The notes below the pieces were generated by a model. That model did not search any database and had not been told where the DNA came from. It saw only the letters and a list, made by a program, of their open reading frames with translations. A DNA stretch of 64,000 nucleotides, taken from NCBI GenBank assembly GCA_009792885.1, contig WMCF01000089.1, positions 1,725,496 through 1,789,495 of the forward strand. The letters run 5' to 3'. This document shows positions 1 to 11,102 of the stretch, one piece after another (the stretch's first letter is position 1; each line of letters starts with the position of its first letter). Position numbers and translations under genes: made by a program. This DNA comes from Eremophila alpestris peregrina (taxonomy: Eukaryota; Chordata; Aves; Passeriformes; Alaudidae).

Positions 1-20
1 AGGGATCAGCGTTGGGTCCT

Positions 21-633
21 TGTTGGGGTTCGTATTTGGGTTTCAGTTGGTACATCCCAACCCCCTTGGGATAAAGAAATTGGTTTTCCCTGGGTTTTCC
101 TTCCCTCTGATTGTTATGCCAGTTTGTTGTTAACCCCCCACTGAAGCATGTCAATCTGCTAGTCACCATACCCCAAGCTCTGGAAAGTTCTCTTAGAAGC
201 GTGTTCGGATTGGTCTGTTCTCCCAGAGACTTCCCCCTGAAGTTAACTGTTGGCTGTTTGATATGTCTGTTATGACCTTTCCCTACCCCCTCTTTCCTCA
301 ATTGGTTTCTGTATCCTCCCCGCCCCTAGTACCTCCCCCTGTTAAAAGTTGCTGTACCCTGTTACTTTCTGCTCTTTGCAGCAGGCACCTGCTCTGTGTA
401 GCAAGGTGGATTGGATAGCTTTGTCTCCCCCTGGGGAACAATAAATCCGATTTGGCCCCTGCAAAGAGACCTCCTTTCTTCTTTCCGCAGCAATCAGGGA
501 GCAACCCAAAGGAGCCTCTTCCCCATTAGCCAGGAGGTCTGGTGTTTGGGACCCACTGGTTTGCAGGACGCTTCCCTGCTACTGGGTGTGGCAGATCCTG
601 AGCGGATCAAGGCTGAGGGCAAGCTACCCTGCA
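21..633 (+). mobile_element. Solo LTR of an ERVK-like endogenous retrovirus
   Basis: A 613-bp LTR that begins TGTTGGGG and ends CTGCA. It is flanked by a perfect 6-bp target-site duplication, GGTCCT (15-20 and 634-639), and removing it restores the CR1 coding text across the junction, so both boundaries are firm. A TTAAAAG element at 342-348 is a candidate TATA box, and a canonical AATAAA poly(A) signal lies at 440-445, giving plus orientation. No primer-binding site or internal viral sequence adjoins it, so it is a solo LTR left by LTR-LTR recombination. A 6-bp duplication fits class II (ERVK/alpha- or beta-like) elements. It is younger than the CR1 it interrupts. Confidence 0.9.
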
Positions 634-1235
634 GGTCCTGTCCTATTTAATATCTTTTTTGATGGTCTGGATGAGGGGATTGAGTCTACCACTAACAAAT
701 TCATGGATGACACCAAGTTGGGTGGAGTGTTGACCAAGCTGGGTGGAGGGCAGGAAGGCTCTGCAGATGGACATGCACAGGCAAGACAGATACGCTGAGG
801 CAGACCACCAGCAAGATGTTCAACAAGGCCCATACAGTCCCAAGTCCCACACCTGGGTCACACCAAACCCATAGAGGAATACAGGCTGGGGGCAGAGTGA
901 CTGGAAAGCTGCCCAGTGGAAAAGAACTTGGTCAACAGCTGGCTTAACATGAGCTGGGAGTGTGCCAGGTGGCCAAGAAGGCCAGTGGCAGCTTTGCCTT
1001 TGTCAGTCCTCTATCCAGTATGTCTAGGGAAGTGAACATCCCCCTGTAGTCACCACTGGTGAGAGTACACATGGGTTCAGTTCTGGGTCCCCAACTTTGG
1101 AAAGAACATGGAGATACTGGAGTATGTCCAGTGAAGGGCAACAAGCGAAAGGTCCAGAAAATATGTCTTATGAGGGAGCTATGACTGTTTAGTCTCAAGA
1201 AAAGAAGGCTCAAAGGGAACCTCATCTCTCTCTAC
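634..1235 (+). pseudogene. CR1 ORF2 reverse-transcriptase relic (C-terminal part)
   Basis: This is the decayed 3' part of CR1 ORF2, whose product in living copies primes reverse transcription of CR1 RNA on nicked target DNA. The stretch PVLFNIFFDGLDEGIEST is readable from about 640. The catalytic tetrapeptide, F/Y-A-D-D in the family, reads FMDD at 700-711, so both aspartates survive and the alanine is replaced. After about 798 the frame is lost to stops and small indels, although DNA similarity to CR1 continues past 1200. It has no independent promoter and is not expected to make protein. Confidence 0.85.
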
Positions 1236-1237
1236 AG

Positions 1238-1368
1238 CAGTGATGCTGAGCATGGTGCTCCAGTTGAGGCTGTGGGTTCAACCCTCGCGTGGACCATTCA
1301 CTTGAAAGGTGGACCTGCTGAGTTGGACCTGTTGAGCTGGACCCTTTCCAGCTAAGAATATTATGTAG
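1238..1368 (+). mobile_element. TguSINE1-like SINE inserted in CR1
   Basis: A 131-bp insertion that interrupts the CR1 text between CTCTCTACAG and CTTACCTGAAAGG. Its head follows the 3' two-thirds of a tRNA-Ile gene: GAGCATGGTGCT, then a B-box-like GGGTTCAACCC (1274-1284), then a degraded acceptor stem (TGGACCATTCACTT). Its tail, GGACCCTTTCCAGCT..AGAATATTATGT, matches the 3' end of CR1, which is how such SINEs borrow the CR1 machinery. The tRNA 5' part including the A box is missing, so the copy is 5'-truncated. This architecture is that of TguSINE1, known from songbirds. A short internal repeat (GAGTTGGACCTGTTGAGCTGGA) is an oddity of this copy. No clear target-site duplication is seen. Confidence 0.85.
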
Positions 1369-1689
1369 CTTACCTGAAAGGAGGTTGTAGTGTGGTGGGG
1401 ACTGGTCATTCACTGTCCTTGCTGTAAGAGGACAAGCGAAAATGGCCTCAAGCTAAGACAGGGGAGATTCAAATTGGATGTTAGAAAAATTTTTTTTACT
1501 GTCAAGGTAATCAGGCACTGGAGAAGATTGCCCAGGAATGTGATGGAGTCTCGATCCCTGGAGATGTTTAAGAGACGTCTGGATCTGGCACTAAGTGATG
1601 TGGTTGAGTGGTCGGGATGCATGGAAAGTTTGACTGGATTATCGCAAAGGTCTCTACCAGTCTTGCTGATTCTGTGATTTTATGATTCT

Positions 1690-4600
1690 CACAGAAAAGC
1701 TGTTCTCTGTTCTACATGTGTGCCTTCATACAGAACTTAGTTGGTATTCTTCACTATTGAAATAATGAATATAACTGTGTGATACACAGTTATAACTGTG
1801 ATAATTGTGTGAATATGATCTGTGATACATCTCTTAGAGTCTCATATAGCCCCAAAATTATCTATTTAGAAAAGCAAGCAGGAAAAAAAGTCTTTAAAAA
1901 TTTCTTCCACTGCCTTTCTGAAAGACAGAAACATGTATATTTCATGGCTTGATCTCCCAATTTATTACAGTCAGTCCAATTTGAATACTCCTTTCCAGAA
2001 TACATTAGCTGCTCTAGCACACACTAGGAAAGAGGACTTAATAAGAGTGATGTGAAGATGCCTTTATGCTGTGTTAAACAAAGGATGTCACTCTAATATT
2101 AAAGTTGCTGCTTATTTCAGGATCTTTGTATTCTGACAGAATTTATAATGTACAAAATAAAACAAGAATAAGTAATTTTACAAATGCTTTTTTGCTGCTC
2201 AAATGAGCAGCTGAAAAATACAAAGCAGTTTGTAATTGAAAGGCAATAGGAGAAAAATAATTCCCTTTACTTGTCCATCTCTTCCTGTTGTACTCAGTAT
2301 TTCTTTTTCTCATTATTGTTACCATGGCCTTTGCTGCAGAGCTTTCACAGGTATTGATTTCATTTTGGTTATCTACACTCACAAGTTGTTATTACCTGCA
2401 TTTACTCAGTCTCCTGTTCCTAAAATTAACATCATATGCTATATTTTAAGTGAGGTTGCAGATTTGCAATATAACTGACAGTATCATTAGCTTTTAGGAT
2501 CACACCATCTCCCTTCTTCCTCTGACCTCTTCCTCACTGTCACCTTTCTTTTAACACTATTACCACATCATTCAGTTGAGGCAGTTGATCATTCAGCTGT
2601 ACCAATAAGTTGCATAGCATCTTGCACAAAGGGAAAAAAAAAAAAAAAAGGAAGGGGTTGCTCCACTGGGTAAAGGATTGGAAGCAAACAGAGAAATCAG
2701 TCTGCTCTCTGTGCACTGTTCCCTGTGCCTGCAGTTGGTTTCTGTGCATGATGCAAGTAGGTCTAAGAAGTCACAGATCATCCCTCTCTGTTAGTTCCCC
2801 AGAGTCAGTACAATACTGAGTGTTGAGTGTTGAATAAACTTATCCTGCCACTGCTGAAACTCTAGAGTGAGCACAGAACATGAATTAGTGCAGTGGTCAA
2901 ATAAGTTAGAAGGGAAAAGCAAGAAAAAACCGTATTTGCTGCCAAGAGGTCCTTTGTAAAACAGCACTTAAAAAACAAATCATTCTAATATTGAAGTCAG
3001 TCTAAGTCTGGCAGAAATGGTAAGGTACTCATTCCACTGGGTAGAAATATTCCTGTATTCAAAATAATTGCAGACCAAGAAAATACTTGGGCTTCACCTG
3101 AACATGCATTTGAAACAAAGTCATGTATATTAAAATCATAAAGCTTTTTCTATGAAATTTTTGTTATTACTCTGTAACAGTAATGTTTTTGTCTTCTGGA
3201 CAGCAAAAGGATTTGGAGGGGAAAAGTCACTCCAAAGTATGGGTACTCAGGTTTTACTCCCCCTTCCCTGCACTTACTGCCAGATCACAAGAAAAATCTT
3301 GACTATTACAGCAATTCAGGAACCACTTTGATTTATAAGATCAACAAGGACACTCTTTTAGCAAAAGCTACCAAAACTATCTGGCTGATCTGACTCCTGC
3401 ATATGAAACCATGAAAAATTATGGTATCGATTTTGAAATCTGCCTTTTTGCTTTCTGCCTTCCTATATCTCCCCTTTATCTATTTATACCTGTGAAAGTG
3501 AAGCTGAACAAGATGTTCTTGATTTAAAAAGAGGAGGTGACCATGTTGATAACAGACTTGAGAATTTCTGTGCAGCCCTAATAATTTTACTTCTTTTCAT
3601 TTTAAATCAATTCTTTTGGTCTTGGGGGTATCATGTTAGTATCACTGCAATTATTTTTTCTTAACACATTTTATATAGCTTCCAGCAGATTTCAGGAAAT
3701 CCTTGTTATTTTTCTCTTGTTTTTTCAAATTGTTTTTTGTTATTAAAAGTTCAATCTATTTTTTTAATTTATTATTTTCTATTTTTTCAGACTTGTTTTT
3801 CTATGAGTTTTGCTTTATCTTTTCCTTTATAATGTTTTTTCCTTATTTTTTTAAAATTCTAATTTTAGCTTAATGTTTTCAAGGTTTTTTGATTCATTGT
3901 TTTCCTGAGAGTATTTTTGCGTGGTTCATTCATCAGGATATCTTCTGTATACATTATCTTTTTTTTTCAATATTCCTTGTCAGTTTTGCTCTGTTAATAT
4001 TTCTCTCTTTCTTATCAGTCAAAATGTTAATACTTTACCCATTTTGATGGCCCTGCTGGTATCTTATTAAACCATGGATGACGCTTATTGCAGAAATACA
4101 AATAGTTGCCCATTTACTCTCCTATTAAGAAACATATCCCCTTGCTCTTCCCCTTCTCCTTCCCTTCACTTCCCCTCATCCACACCCCCTCTTCCTAGCA
4201 TAGCTCTCTTTGTAAGCAACATTTATAACGTGCTGAAAGGTGCCATCCTTCTCTTTCTCCCAGGTTGTCCTACTGAACCAGTATTTGTGTTTTCTAGAGA
4301 AAAGCAGATTCTATCTTGAGCTCTGGCTCAGAGCTCTGTATTCTGGGAGCACTGCAAAAGTACTGCTTGTATTGGAATGATGTTCCAAGAAATGCTGTGC
4401 ACTAGAGCAAGACAGACCTAAAAACACAATTCTACACTTCTTGCTGTCATGTTTCCTGCACCTGAACATCTCAATAGCCCCACCTGCAGTTTTCAGGATG
4501 TTCTTTGTCTTTCTCTAATTTCTGGACCATAAATTGGCTCAAGCGACTTGCCAAGGCCTTACATGATTGCACCCTTGTTTGAAATACCCTTTAGCAGACT

Positions 4601-5604
4601 CTTGTTGACTGTCAGTTTGTTGACCACATTGAATACTCTGCCTTTCCACTACCGTGTGGCTGGGGAAGGTAGACACTCCAAGGAGCCATGAGTCTGACTT
4701 CTGTGATGAGCTTTGGAAAACATGCTGCTAATTGCCATGGTTGTGAGTCTCAGTTTGACTGATAGATCAAGCGAGATGATTTACAAGTGAGACCTCTGGC
4801 TTTCTTACTGAGTCACCATGCCAACCAGAAGTAATATTTCTCATTAAATGGGTAATATGATCTATTGGCTTTTCATCTTTCAGCACATGTGGCTGTAAAT
4901 GGTTTACAATACACTAATTTTACTTTGCCACAGACGAGGCCCATATATATGAATTAGACATGTACACAGCCATCAGACTGAAGAACAATGTAACTTGTAC
5001 ACTGTAACTCTTCATGTGATTTTCTGTGTTACTTTTAGTTGTTTTACCAATACATAGCAATTTAGTTAAATAATGTATTTTAACTACATAAATTTTACTT
5101 AAAAACGGGTCATGTTTTGTTTGCAGAATGTACAACATATGGCACTCAGGTGTACTTTTTTAAGGCTCTCAAGATTGGAACTGTTTCTGTAACACAAAAT
5201 ACCAAAAGACTGTCTAATAGTAAGAAAGGGAAGTTTTAGTATGGAAAAGATGGGTGTCCATAATGATGGCAACACTTAATGATAAGTAACTTTTTACAGT
5301 TTTGCTAAGCTTATGAGATTCTTCTAGTAATGTTTTATGTCAGAAAATTAGTATATCTCTCAGTGTGAAGTTCTAGCACTCATGCAAATGCATATATATT
5401 GTGTCAGTCTCTGCATAAAACACAGACCTCTTGCAGTACAGACATTGCTGAACAGAAACTTTTATCTCTGAAAAGCCTCATGCTATTGTCTCCTTGCAAA
5501 TAGGCAACTAGCTAAAAAAAAAAAAAAATAGAAACCAGTATTAATGAACATCTCCAAGGTATCTGTGATTAATAAAAAGTGTTTAAGGAAAAAAAGACCA
5601 GCAG
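1690..5604. other. Unique AT-rich sequence, no gene seen
   Basis: I see no recognisable gene or mobile element here. There is a 9-bp palindrome with a 5-base loop at 1771-1793 (ATAACTGTG arms), a poly-A run around 2634-2649, long T-rich tracts between 3640 and 4030, and another A run near 5514-5528. The short open frames in both strands show no known domain and look random. Confidence 0.6.
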
Positions 5605-6260
5605 TAGTTGTGGGTGGGTTCAAAGATTACTTACACAAATTCAATCCATACAGTTCTGTGGAACCTTGGCAGGGGACCTGAGCCATCTGGGTGGTATTGT
5701 AAGGACACTGTCAAATATCTTTGAATGTCTGTGGAGATTAGGGTAGATTACTAACAATTTGAGAAAGGCAAACTTTTGAAACTTCATGCACAATTTCAAA
5801 AGAGACAAAAAATATGGTGCAAGAAATGACCAACCAGGCAGTTTGATCCCTGAAAGGGTAAAGAAGTGGGTCCCTTTGAGGGATATCTCTAGGTATATAA
5901 GGGAGAATCAGGCGATGGGAACAGTCACTGGGGCTTGAACAGAAGCTGATGCCCAACCTTGCTGCTTTCAGTAATGAAATGGCTGGATTTGTGGGTAAGG
6001 AGGGAACAGGAGGTGTTAGCAGAGCTTTCAAAAATCTCCTAAAACATCCTTGGAGCCAAGCTGGAAACTAAGTTTTCAGGATGGCTTTCCTATGAGGTGG
6101 TTGCACATTTAGGCTCAAAGGTGGTGGAAACCATGCTGTGTCTGTTTGGAGGCTGGTATCTCATGGGATCTCATAGGACACCTGTCCTTATCATCTCTAT
6201 CTGCTGCCTGGGGAGGTCACCAACTGCACTCTGTCAAGATTTGACAAGGGCAGAGAGCAC
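5605..6260 (+). mobile_element. Degraded CR1-family ORF2 (RT region) fragment
   Basis: This is an old relic of the CR1 ORF2 core. Similarity is at DNA level only. GTTCAAAGATTACTT..CAATTCAATCCAT, the GGACCTGAGCCATCTGG..GGTATTGTAAGG block, the CTGTGGAGATTAG block and AAATGGCTGGATTTGTGGGTAAGG..GCAGAGCTTTCAAAAATCTCCT follow, in order, the CR1 text that encodes the start of the RT domain up to the motif-A region (LDFSKAFDTVSH in the family). The reading frame is destroyed throughout and neither end of the element is present. The variant resembles CR1-E/Y-type text more than the CR1 at 48 kb. The divergence suggests it is among the oldest insertions here. Confidence 0.65.
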
Positions 6261-7546
6261 TTGATGACCACACATTTTCAAATCCCTCTCTGATCAAGAA
6301 CTGGGGAAAATCCGTTCATTTATTTATTTTTACAGAATATATTTTAACTGCTGCAAGCAACCTTTGCTGTTGGCGGTGCTCCAGATACTCTCTAAGAAAA
6401 TTAGTATCATGAGTCTTAAAAATAAATTAGAAAAACGTCTGATAAGAAGTCCTTGTCCTACCTCCTTATTAGTTCAGGGTTCCTTTTTTGTTGGATTCTG
6501 ACTTATCCTTTTATTTTTCTTTTATTTCCTGTTGATGCAATATTCTATGCTTTAGAATGACATGTCAAGTGCAGTGATGTTTTCATTACTTAAAGAGTTT
6601 TTAAAGCTAGTTTAATAAATATTTCTGGATATTGTTTTCAAATTTTTTACCTAGATAAAAAAAAAATCCCTATTTTTAATTAAATTCTTAACTCAGTGGA
6701 AAATTTAGTAACAAAGAAAGATGCCTCATCTACTACAAAGATGTATTTATCTACATGGCTATTCAAGAGTAATGTCAACAGAAAATTTCAACAGTCAATT
6801 TTTTATCTTGGAGAGAAATCATAGTTCTACACAAACTACCAGGGTTTTGAGCAGTGTTATTTTAAAAATTAAGAGTTTATTTAGTGCTCAAATTAAGCAG
6901 ATATGAAATCAAAGCTGAAAGTCATTCTCTGTGTGTAGAAAAGGATGTGGTTTATGTATTAATCCAGTCAAAAAGCATGAGTGTAAGGCCCTCAGAGTAA
7001 TCTTAGCAATAGAATGCTAAAAAATTCTAATAAGTTTTGCTGACTCTCACTCATATTCATTTAGAGTCCACCCTGGCTACTTGTACATGTACCTGGCACC
7101 TCTTCCATGCTACTTGGCATTATTTTAATTCTACAAGTGGAAGTACCTAATTACCTCCTTGTTGGGTTTACCCCCTTTCTGTCCATGGCCATAAGGTAGT
7201 TATCCAAATAATTAGATGCTTTGACCTCTTAAATTAGATTTGGCAGCATTTTTCCATCTTTATTGACCCTGTTTTTCACCTTAGCCTAAAATAAAATTAG
7301 AGACTGAAAATTAAAATTAGCATAGTATTTATTTGAAAAGTACCATGTATATTGCAGATTTGCCTAATGCAGATATTGTACTTCCTAACCCTTCCCTTCC
7401 AGAGATCCCAAGAGTCTTTTATACCCATGTTCTAAACAATTTATTCTCAGCTCAGATTTCACAAATGCCTAAAGTACAGCACTTTTCACTTCTATTTTGA
7501 GTTAACCACATTCAGATATGAATAATATCTTTTAGACAGAGCCTTG
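6261..7546. other. Unique AT-rich sequence, no gene seen
   Basis: No recognisable gene or repeat was found. T-rich and A-rich tracts are present (6310-6340, 6640-6690). The small open frame at 6721-6906 has no family resemblance. Confidence 0.55.
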
Positions 7547-7984
7547 TGTTATGATCTGATTACTGAGAGATGTGTCTGCATGAATTGAGAGATATATATG
7601 AAACCATATGCTGGAGTCAATAATGCAGATTTTATTCAGCAATAATTGTGAGGTAGAGAGATAGAAAGAAAAAAGAGGAGGGGGGAGGGGAATAGAGAGA
7701 GCCATCAAGTCAGCACTTGTGGATCCAGTGACTTCTCATTGATCCTTCTTCACCCTGGGCATCTCACAGCGGGGGGTCCTGGAGTCATTCTTCTGAGAGT
7801 ACTACCTTCATGTGAGTCAAGTTCCAGGTTTCCATGGGATGGATGCTCCCATGAAGTAGACGTTCCCATAACAGGGAGAGGCAATTGTCTGAGCAGTTGT
7901 TTCCTTTCGCACAGTTTGCCACAGTGGGAATTTTTTATCTGGATACATTGACTAGATTTTGCTAGCCAGATCTCACATTTGTCA
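7547..7984 (-). mobile_element. Old ERV LTR, internally deleted (same family as 56445-57903)
   Basis: This copy aligns by eye with the LTR at 56445-57903. The shared blocks are TGTTAWGATC..GAGAGATG, ACCRTATGCTG.GGTCA, CAGATTTTATT, TTCTTCACCCTGGGC.TCTCA, TCAAGTTCCAGG..CCATGG, ACACAG..TGYCACAGTG and TTTTTATCTGGAT. The reverse-complement poly(A) signal (TTTATT, 7631-7636) sets minus orientation. Relative to the other copy about 340 bp are missing around 7770-7812. Boundaries are taken from where the two copies stop matching; no target-site duplication is visible, as expected for an old insertion. A purine-rich tract (7650-7700) sits inside. Confidence 0.7.
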
Positions 7985-9804
7985 GTAAGTTCATTGTAAC
8001 ATTTAATTTTAAAAGGATCTTAAACTTTTCATGACCTCAGATTTTCAAAAGGAATTGATTAATCTTGCTGGAATAGGACTATCTATTGGCATGATCAATA
8101 GACCTTGTCTCAAAAGATCTCATTTATGAGGAAGAGAAGAAAAGAATTTATTAGAAACAAAACTCTTGGGATCATGATGGATCCATGGCTTTCTATATAT
8201 GTGGCACTCAAATGTCCAATAGTTGACATTTATTTCTTAATTAAAAGAAAAAAAGACAAATTGACAGTTTTATACTTGATATTAATAACTTAGCACAAGA
8301 ACCCAGGGGGGGAAGTTTTTCAAAGGTGAGTGAGGACCAGCATCAAAAGCCTTGAATTCTTTTGCCCAAAGAATGATACAATCAATTGATCTGTTACACT
8401 GCAGGCACACAGCCACCCTGCAAGGGAAGGGATGTTCAAAACCAAAGGTGTTATAGCTATAGCAGCAGTCCTTTCCATAAAATATAAAGCTCTAGATATT
8501 TTGCACATTGTTGTAAGATTTTCATAAAGGAGATGTACAGGCAAAAGAATTTTAAACAAAGGAACAAAATAGTTGAAGTTGAACCTTCAGAACTGATTTG
8601 ATGTGCCTGTAAGCAACAATGTTTTGCTTAGTTCTAAGGCCAAAAGAAAGCAATGTTATTTAAATCAAGCACTGACTAGAAAGTGCTGTGGCTCTTATTC
8701 CATTAAAAATATAGCTATAGGTCAAGTCTCCCTGGTAAGACAATAATCTTTTTCACTGGGCAGTTTTGATTCATAAATTGTTCTTTGCCTTTAGTCTAAT
8801 CAAGTAGGGAAGAAAGCAATTTGCTTTCTTGTAAGAAAAAGGTTTAGTACACTATCTCTTTTGTGAGCTACAACTGAATAGCAATGAGCTGTTTCATCAT
8901 AAAAATTCCAATTACTAATTATTAGTAAATTCCAAACAAACGTCACTATTTATTCATTGTTTCACCAACTTTTTTTCTGAGATCTTTGTTCACTGGACCT
9001 CAGTCTTACCTCAGTCTCTCTCAGTAGTGGATGGACGCTAAATTCCCCTGTGTGTCAGTTGTGTCAATTTTGGTTCAACTGTGGTGGAGAGAACTTGTAA
9101 ATTAGAAACAGGAAAGCCCTTGGGTTAAGATAGAGAAAGTCTGATAGTAAAAAATCCACCACCAATACCACAACAACAAAAATCCCCAACCAAAATAACC
9201 AACCAAACAAAAAATCCAAATAAAAAATAAACCCACATTAAAAAACAAAGCCAAAATGGGCAGGGCGGGGAATGAGAAAAAACAGCCCTTCAATTTCTCA
9301 CTATCGGCTAACTGGTGCCTAGCAGTAACAGTCCTGACATATTTGCTCTTCTCCAAATTTTTATGACTGAGTATTATATCATAATATATGGGTTATCCCT
9401 TTGGAGAGCTGAGGTCAGCTGCCCTTCCCAATTTATGCCCCAGCCTACTCACTGGTGGGAGGCGGTGAGGAGCAGAAAAGGCCTTAGCTCAGTGTAAACT
9501 CTGTGCAGTTGTAACTACAACACTTCTGTGGTATCAAGACTATTTTCAACGCAAATCCAAAAGGCAGCTCCATAAGATGGCTGCAAGAAAAAATAATTTT
9601 ACCCTAGAAAAAAATCAATATGGAATTTTGAAAAATGCTACCTGCCAGAATCAAGTATTAAAAGACTATATCATTTGCTTATTTATTTGTCTTACAAAGA
9701 TGACTGCGAGTTTATTTTTCTCATTTCTGTCCATACAGGAAGTGTGATCTCCTCTAGAATCCTTGTGTGAGGAACCAATTTAATTTTGATTTTTGTCTCA
9801 ACAT
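7985..9804. other. Unique sequence with an A/C-rich tract
   Basis: No gene or mobile element is recognised. Bases about 9155-9250 form a low-complexity A/C-rich tract (CAAC, CCAAC and AAAAATCC words), similar in flavour to one at 10855-10935. The frames that cross these tracts are composition artefacts. Confidence 0.5.
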
Positions 9805-10249
9805 TGTTAGACCAGAGGGGTATGTGGGGGACGGGCTGCACAGACGCCATATGTAGGAGGCAGCTGGGAGAAGGTGGAGAGAAGCTCTGTCTCTGGGCAC
9901 ACTTTACCTAGCAACCATTTCACATCTCACATGTCCTATTGGCAGTCAGTATCCTTGAGGAGGAGGAGGAGACCTCCAAGGACACTGTGCCCTCTAGAAA
10001 AGTTCTCCAACTTTGGTGGCAAAAAGTCTCCACCAATGGACTGCAGGTAAACTCTTGACTTGCCAATGGTCCCCTGCCAGCGAGCAGACTTTTTTTGTCT
10101 CCTGTCCATCTCCCTCCCTCTATTCTTTTTCCTTTTCCTTCCTTCTTTTCTGACTTTTCTATTCTTCTTTAGTAGGCAACACACTTTTGGTTACCAATAA
10201 AGAGTTCTCAGATATAGTATCTGCCTTGTTTGGCTTAATTCTGTCCTAG
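9805..10249 (+). mobile_element. Probable old ERV LTR
   Basis: A GC-richer block within AT-rich surroundings that has LTR layout: TG start (TGTTAGACCAGAGG), a G-rich then mixed body, a long polypyrimidine tract (about 10085-10170), then AATAAA at 10196-10201 and about 50 bp of U5-like sequence. A direct repeat AACAT lies at 9800-9804 and 10250-10254 and could be a 5-bp target-site duplication, but it leaves the element ending in TAG rather than CA, so the right edge may be off by a few bases. No viral coding sequence adjoins it. I do not recognise the subfamily; an unrelated old repeat remains possible. Confidence 0.5.
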
Positions 10250-11102
10250 AACATCTGTTTTAAAAGAACTCTCCACAGCAGAACAAGACATATTGCCCAT
10301 GTGATGCTTCAGGACCAGTGTCAACAGCTTTGACTGTAATCAGAACATTTTGCAGAAACTCAGGATTGGCAGAATCTGGCTTCTGTAAAGTCAGAATGCT
10401 GAAATATTTGTGTATAACATATCAAAAATGTCTCATACATTGAGAAAGGCTGCGCTTCTTCTACATAGGCATTATTGTTGTCACTTAATGTATGCTGGAA
10501 AGATTATTTTCCTTTTCATCCTCATCCTCTCAAATTCTCTTTATTTTCCAGATTTTTGGGCCTACATTCTGAAATGATACCTTTAACGATTTTCCAGTCT
10601 TGATATCTTTTTCTACCTTCAACAGACTCAGTATATTAATCTCATTTTACCACAACAGGCCTTCCCACCCTGCAGCCTTCTTTGCCACACATCGTCATTT
10701 ACATGATTGAGATCAGCAGTTGAGATAATTCACCAGTTTTCTCTCTCCAGCATAAATGTGCCATGTACAGCTTCTAGGAAAAAATCCTACAATGAAGCAA
10801 CAACCAACACAGCATTTAAAATAAATCCCATCTTATCAGACAGAGATGCAATTTTCTATAAAAAATACCAAAACTCAAAAAATATACAAAATAACACTAC
10901 CAACCAACCAAACAACAAACCAACCAAAAAACTGAAGCACAGCAATAAAATAGACAAAGAACCACAAACACCAACAACTCCCCACCAAGCTTCTGGAGAT
11001 TCAGAGAGAGTAATAACACTGTTTGCTGAGACCAACCCTCTAATTGTGGGTGTGACCATGTAATATCTGTTACTCTGATGTCTCTGTCTCAAAACAGCTG
11101 GA

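Larger units (their letters stand above)
1..1689 (+). mobile_element. CR1 LINE, 3' half, split by a solo LTR and a SINE
   Basis: A chicken-repeat-1 (CR1) non-LTR retrotransposon that enters the window already inside ORF2. Bases 1-20 encode the start of the reverse-transcriptase motif GSxLGPVLFNIF, and the same motif resumes at 634 after a 613-bp LTR. The body then follows the CR1 order: RT C-terminal part, the non-coding 3' region (1369-1660), and the 3' terminus with ATTCTGTGA-type repeats at about 1668-1689. A SINE interrupts it between 1238 and 1368. Stops and indels break the frame, so it cannot be active. The similarity to CR1 is strong by eye; the subfamily (CR1-A/B-like) is uncertain. 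The bulk of the element lies left of the window. Confidence 0.93.

Noticed and set aside
1250..1300. Functional tRNA-Ile gene
   Set aside because: Only the 3' part with a B box is present, the A box is missing and the acceptor stem is decayed; it is the head of a SINE.
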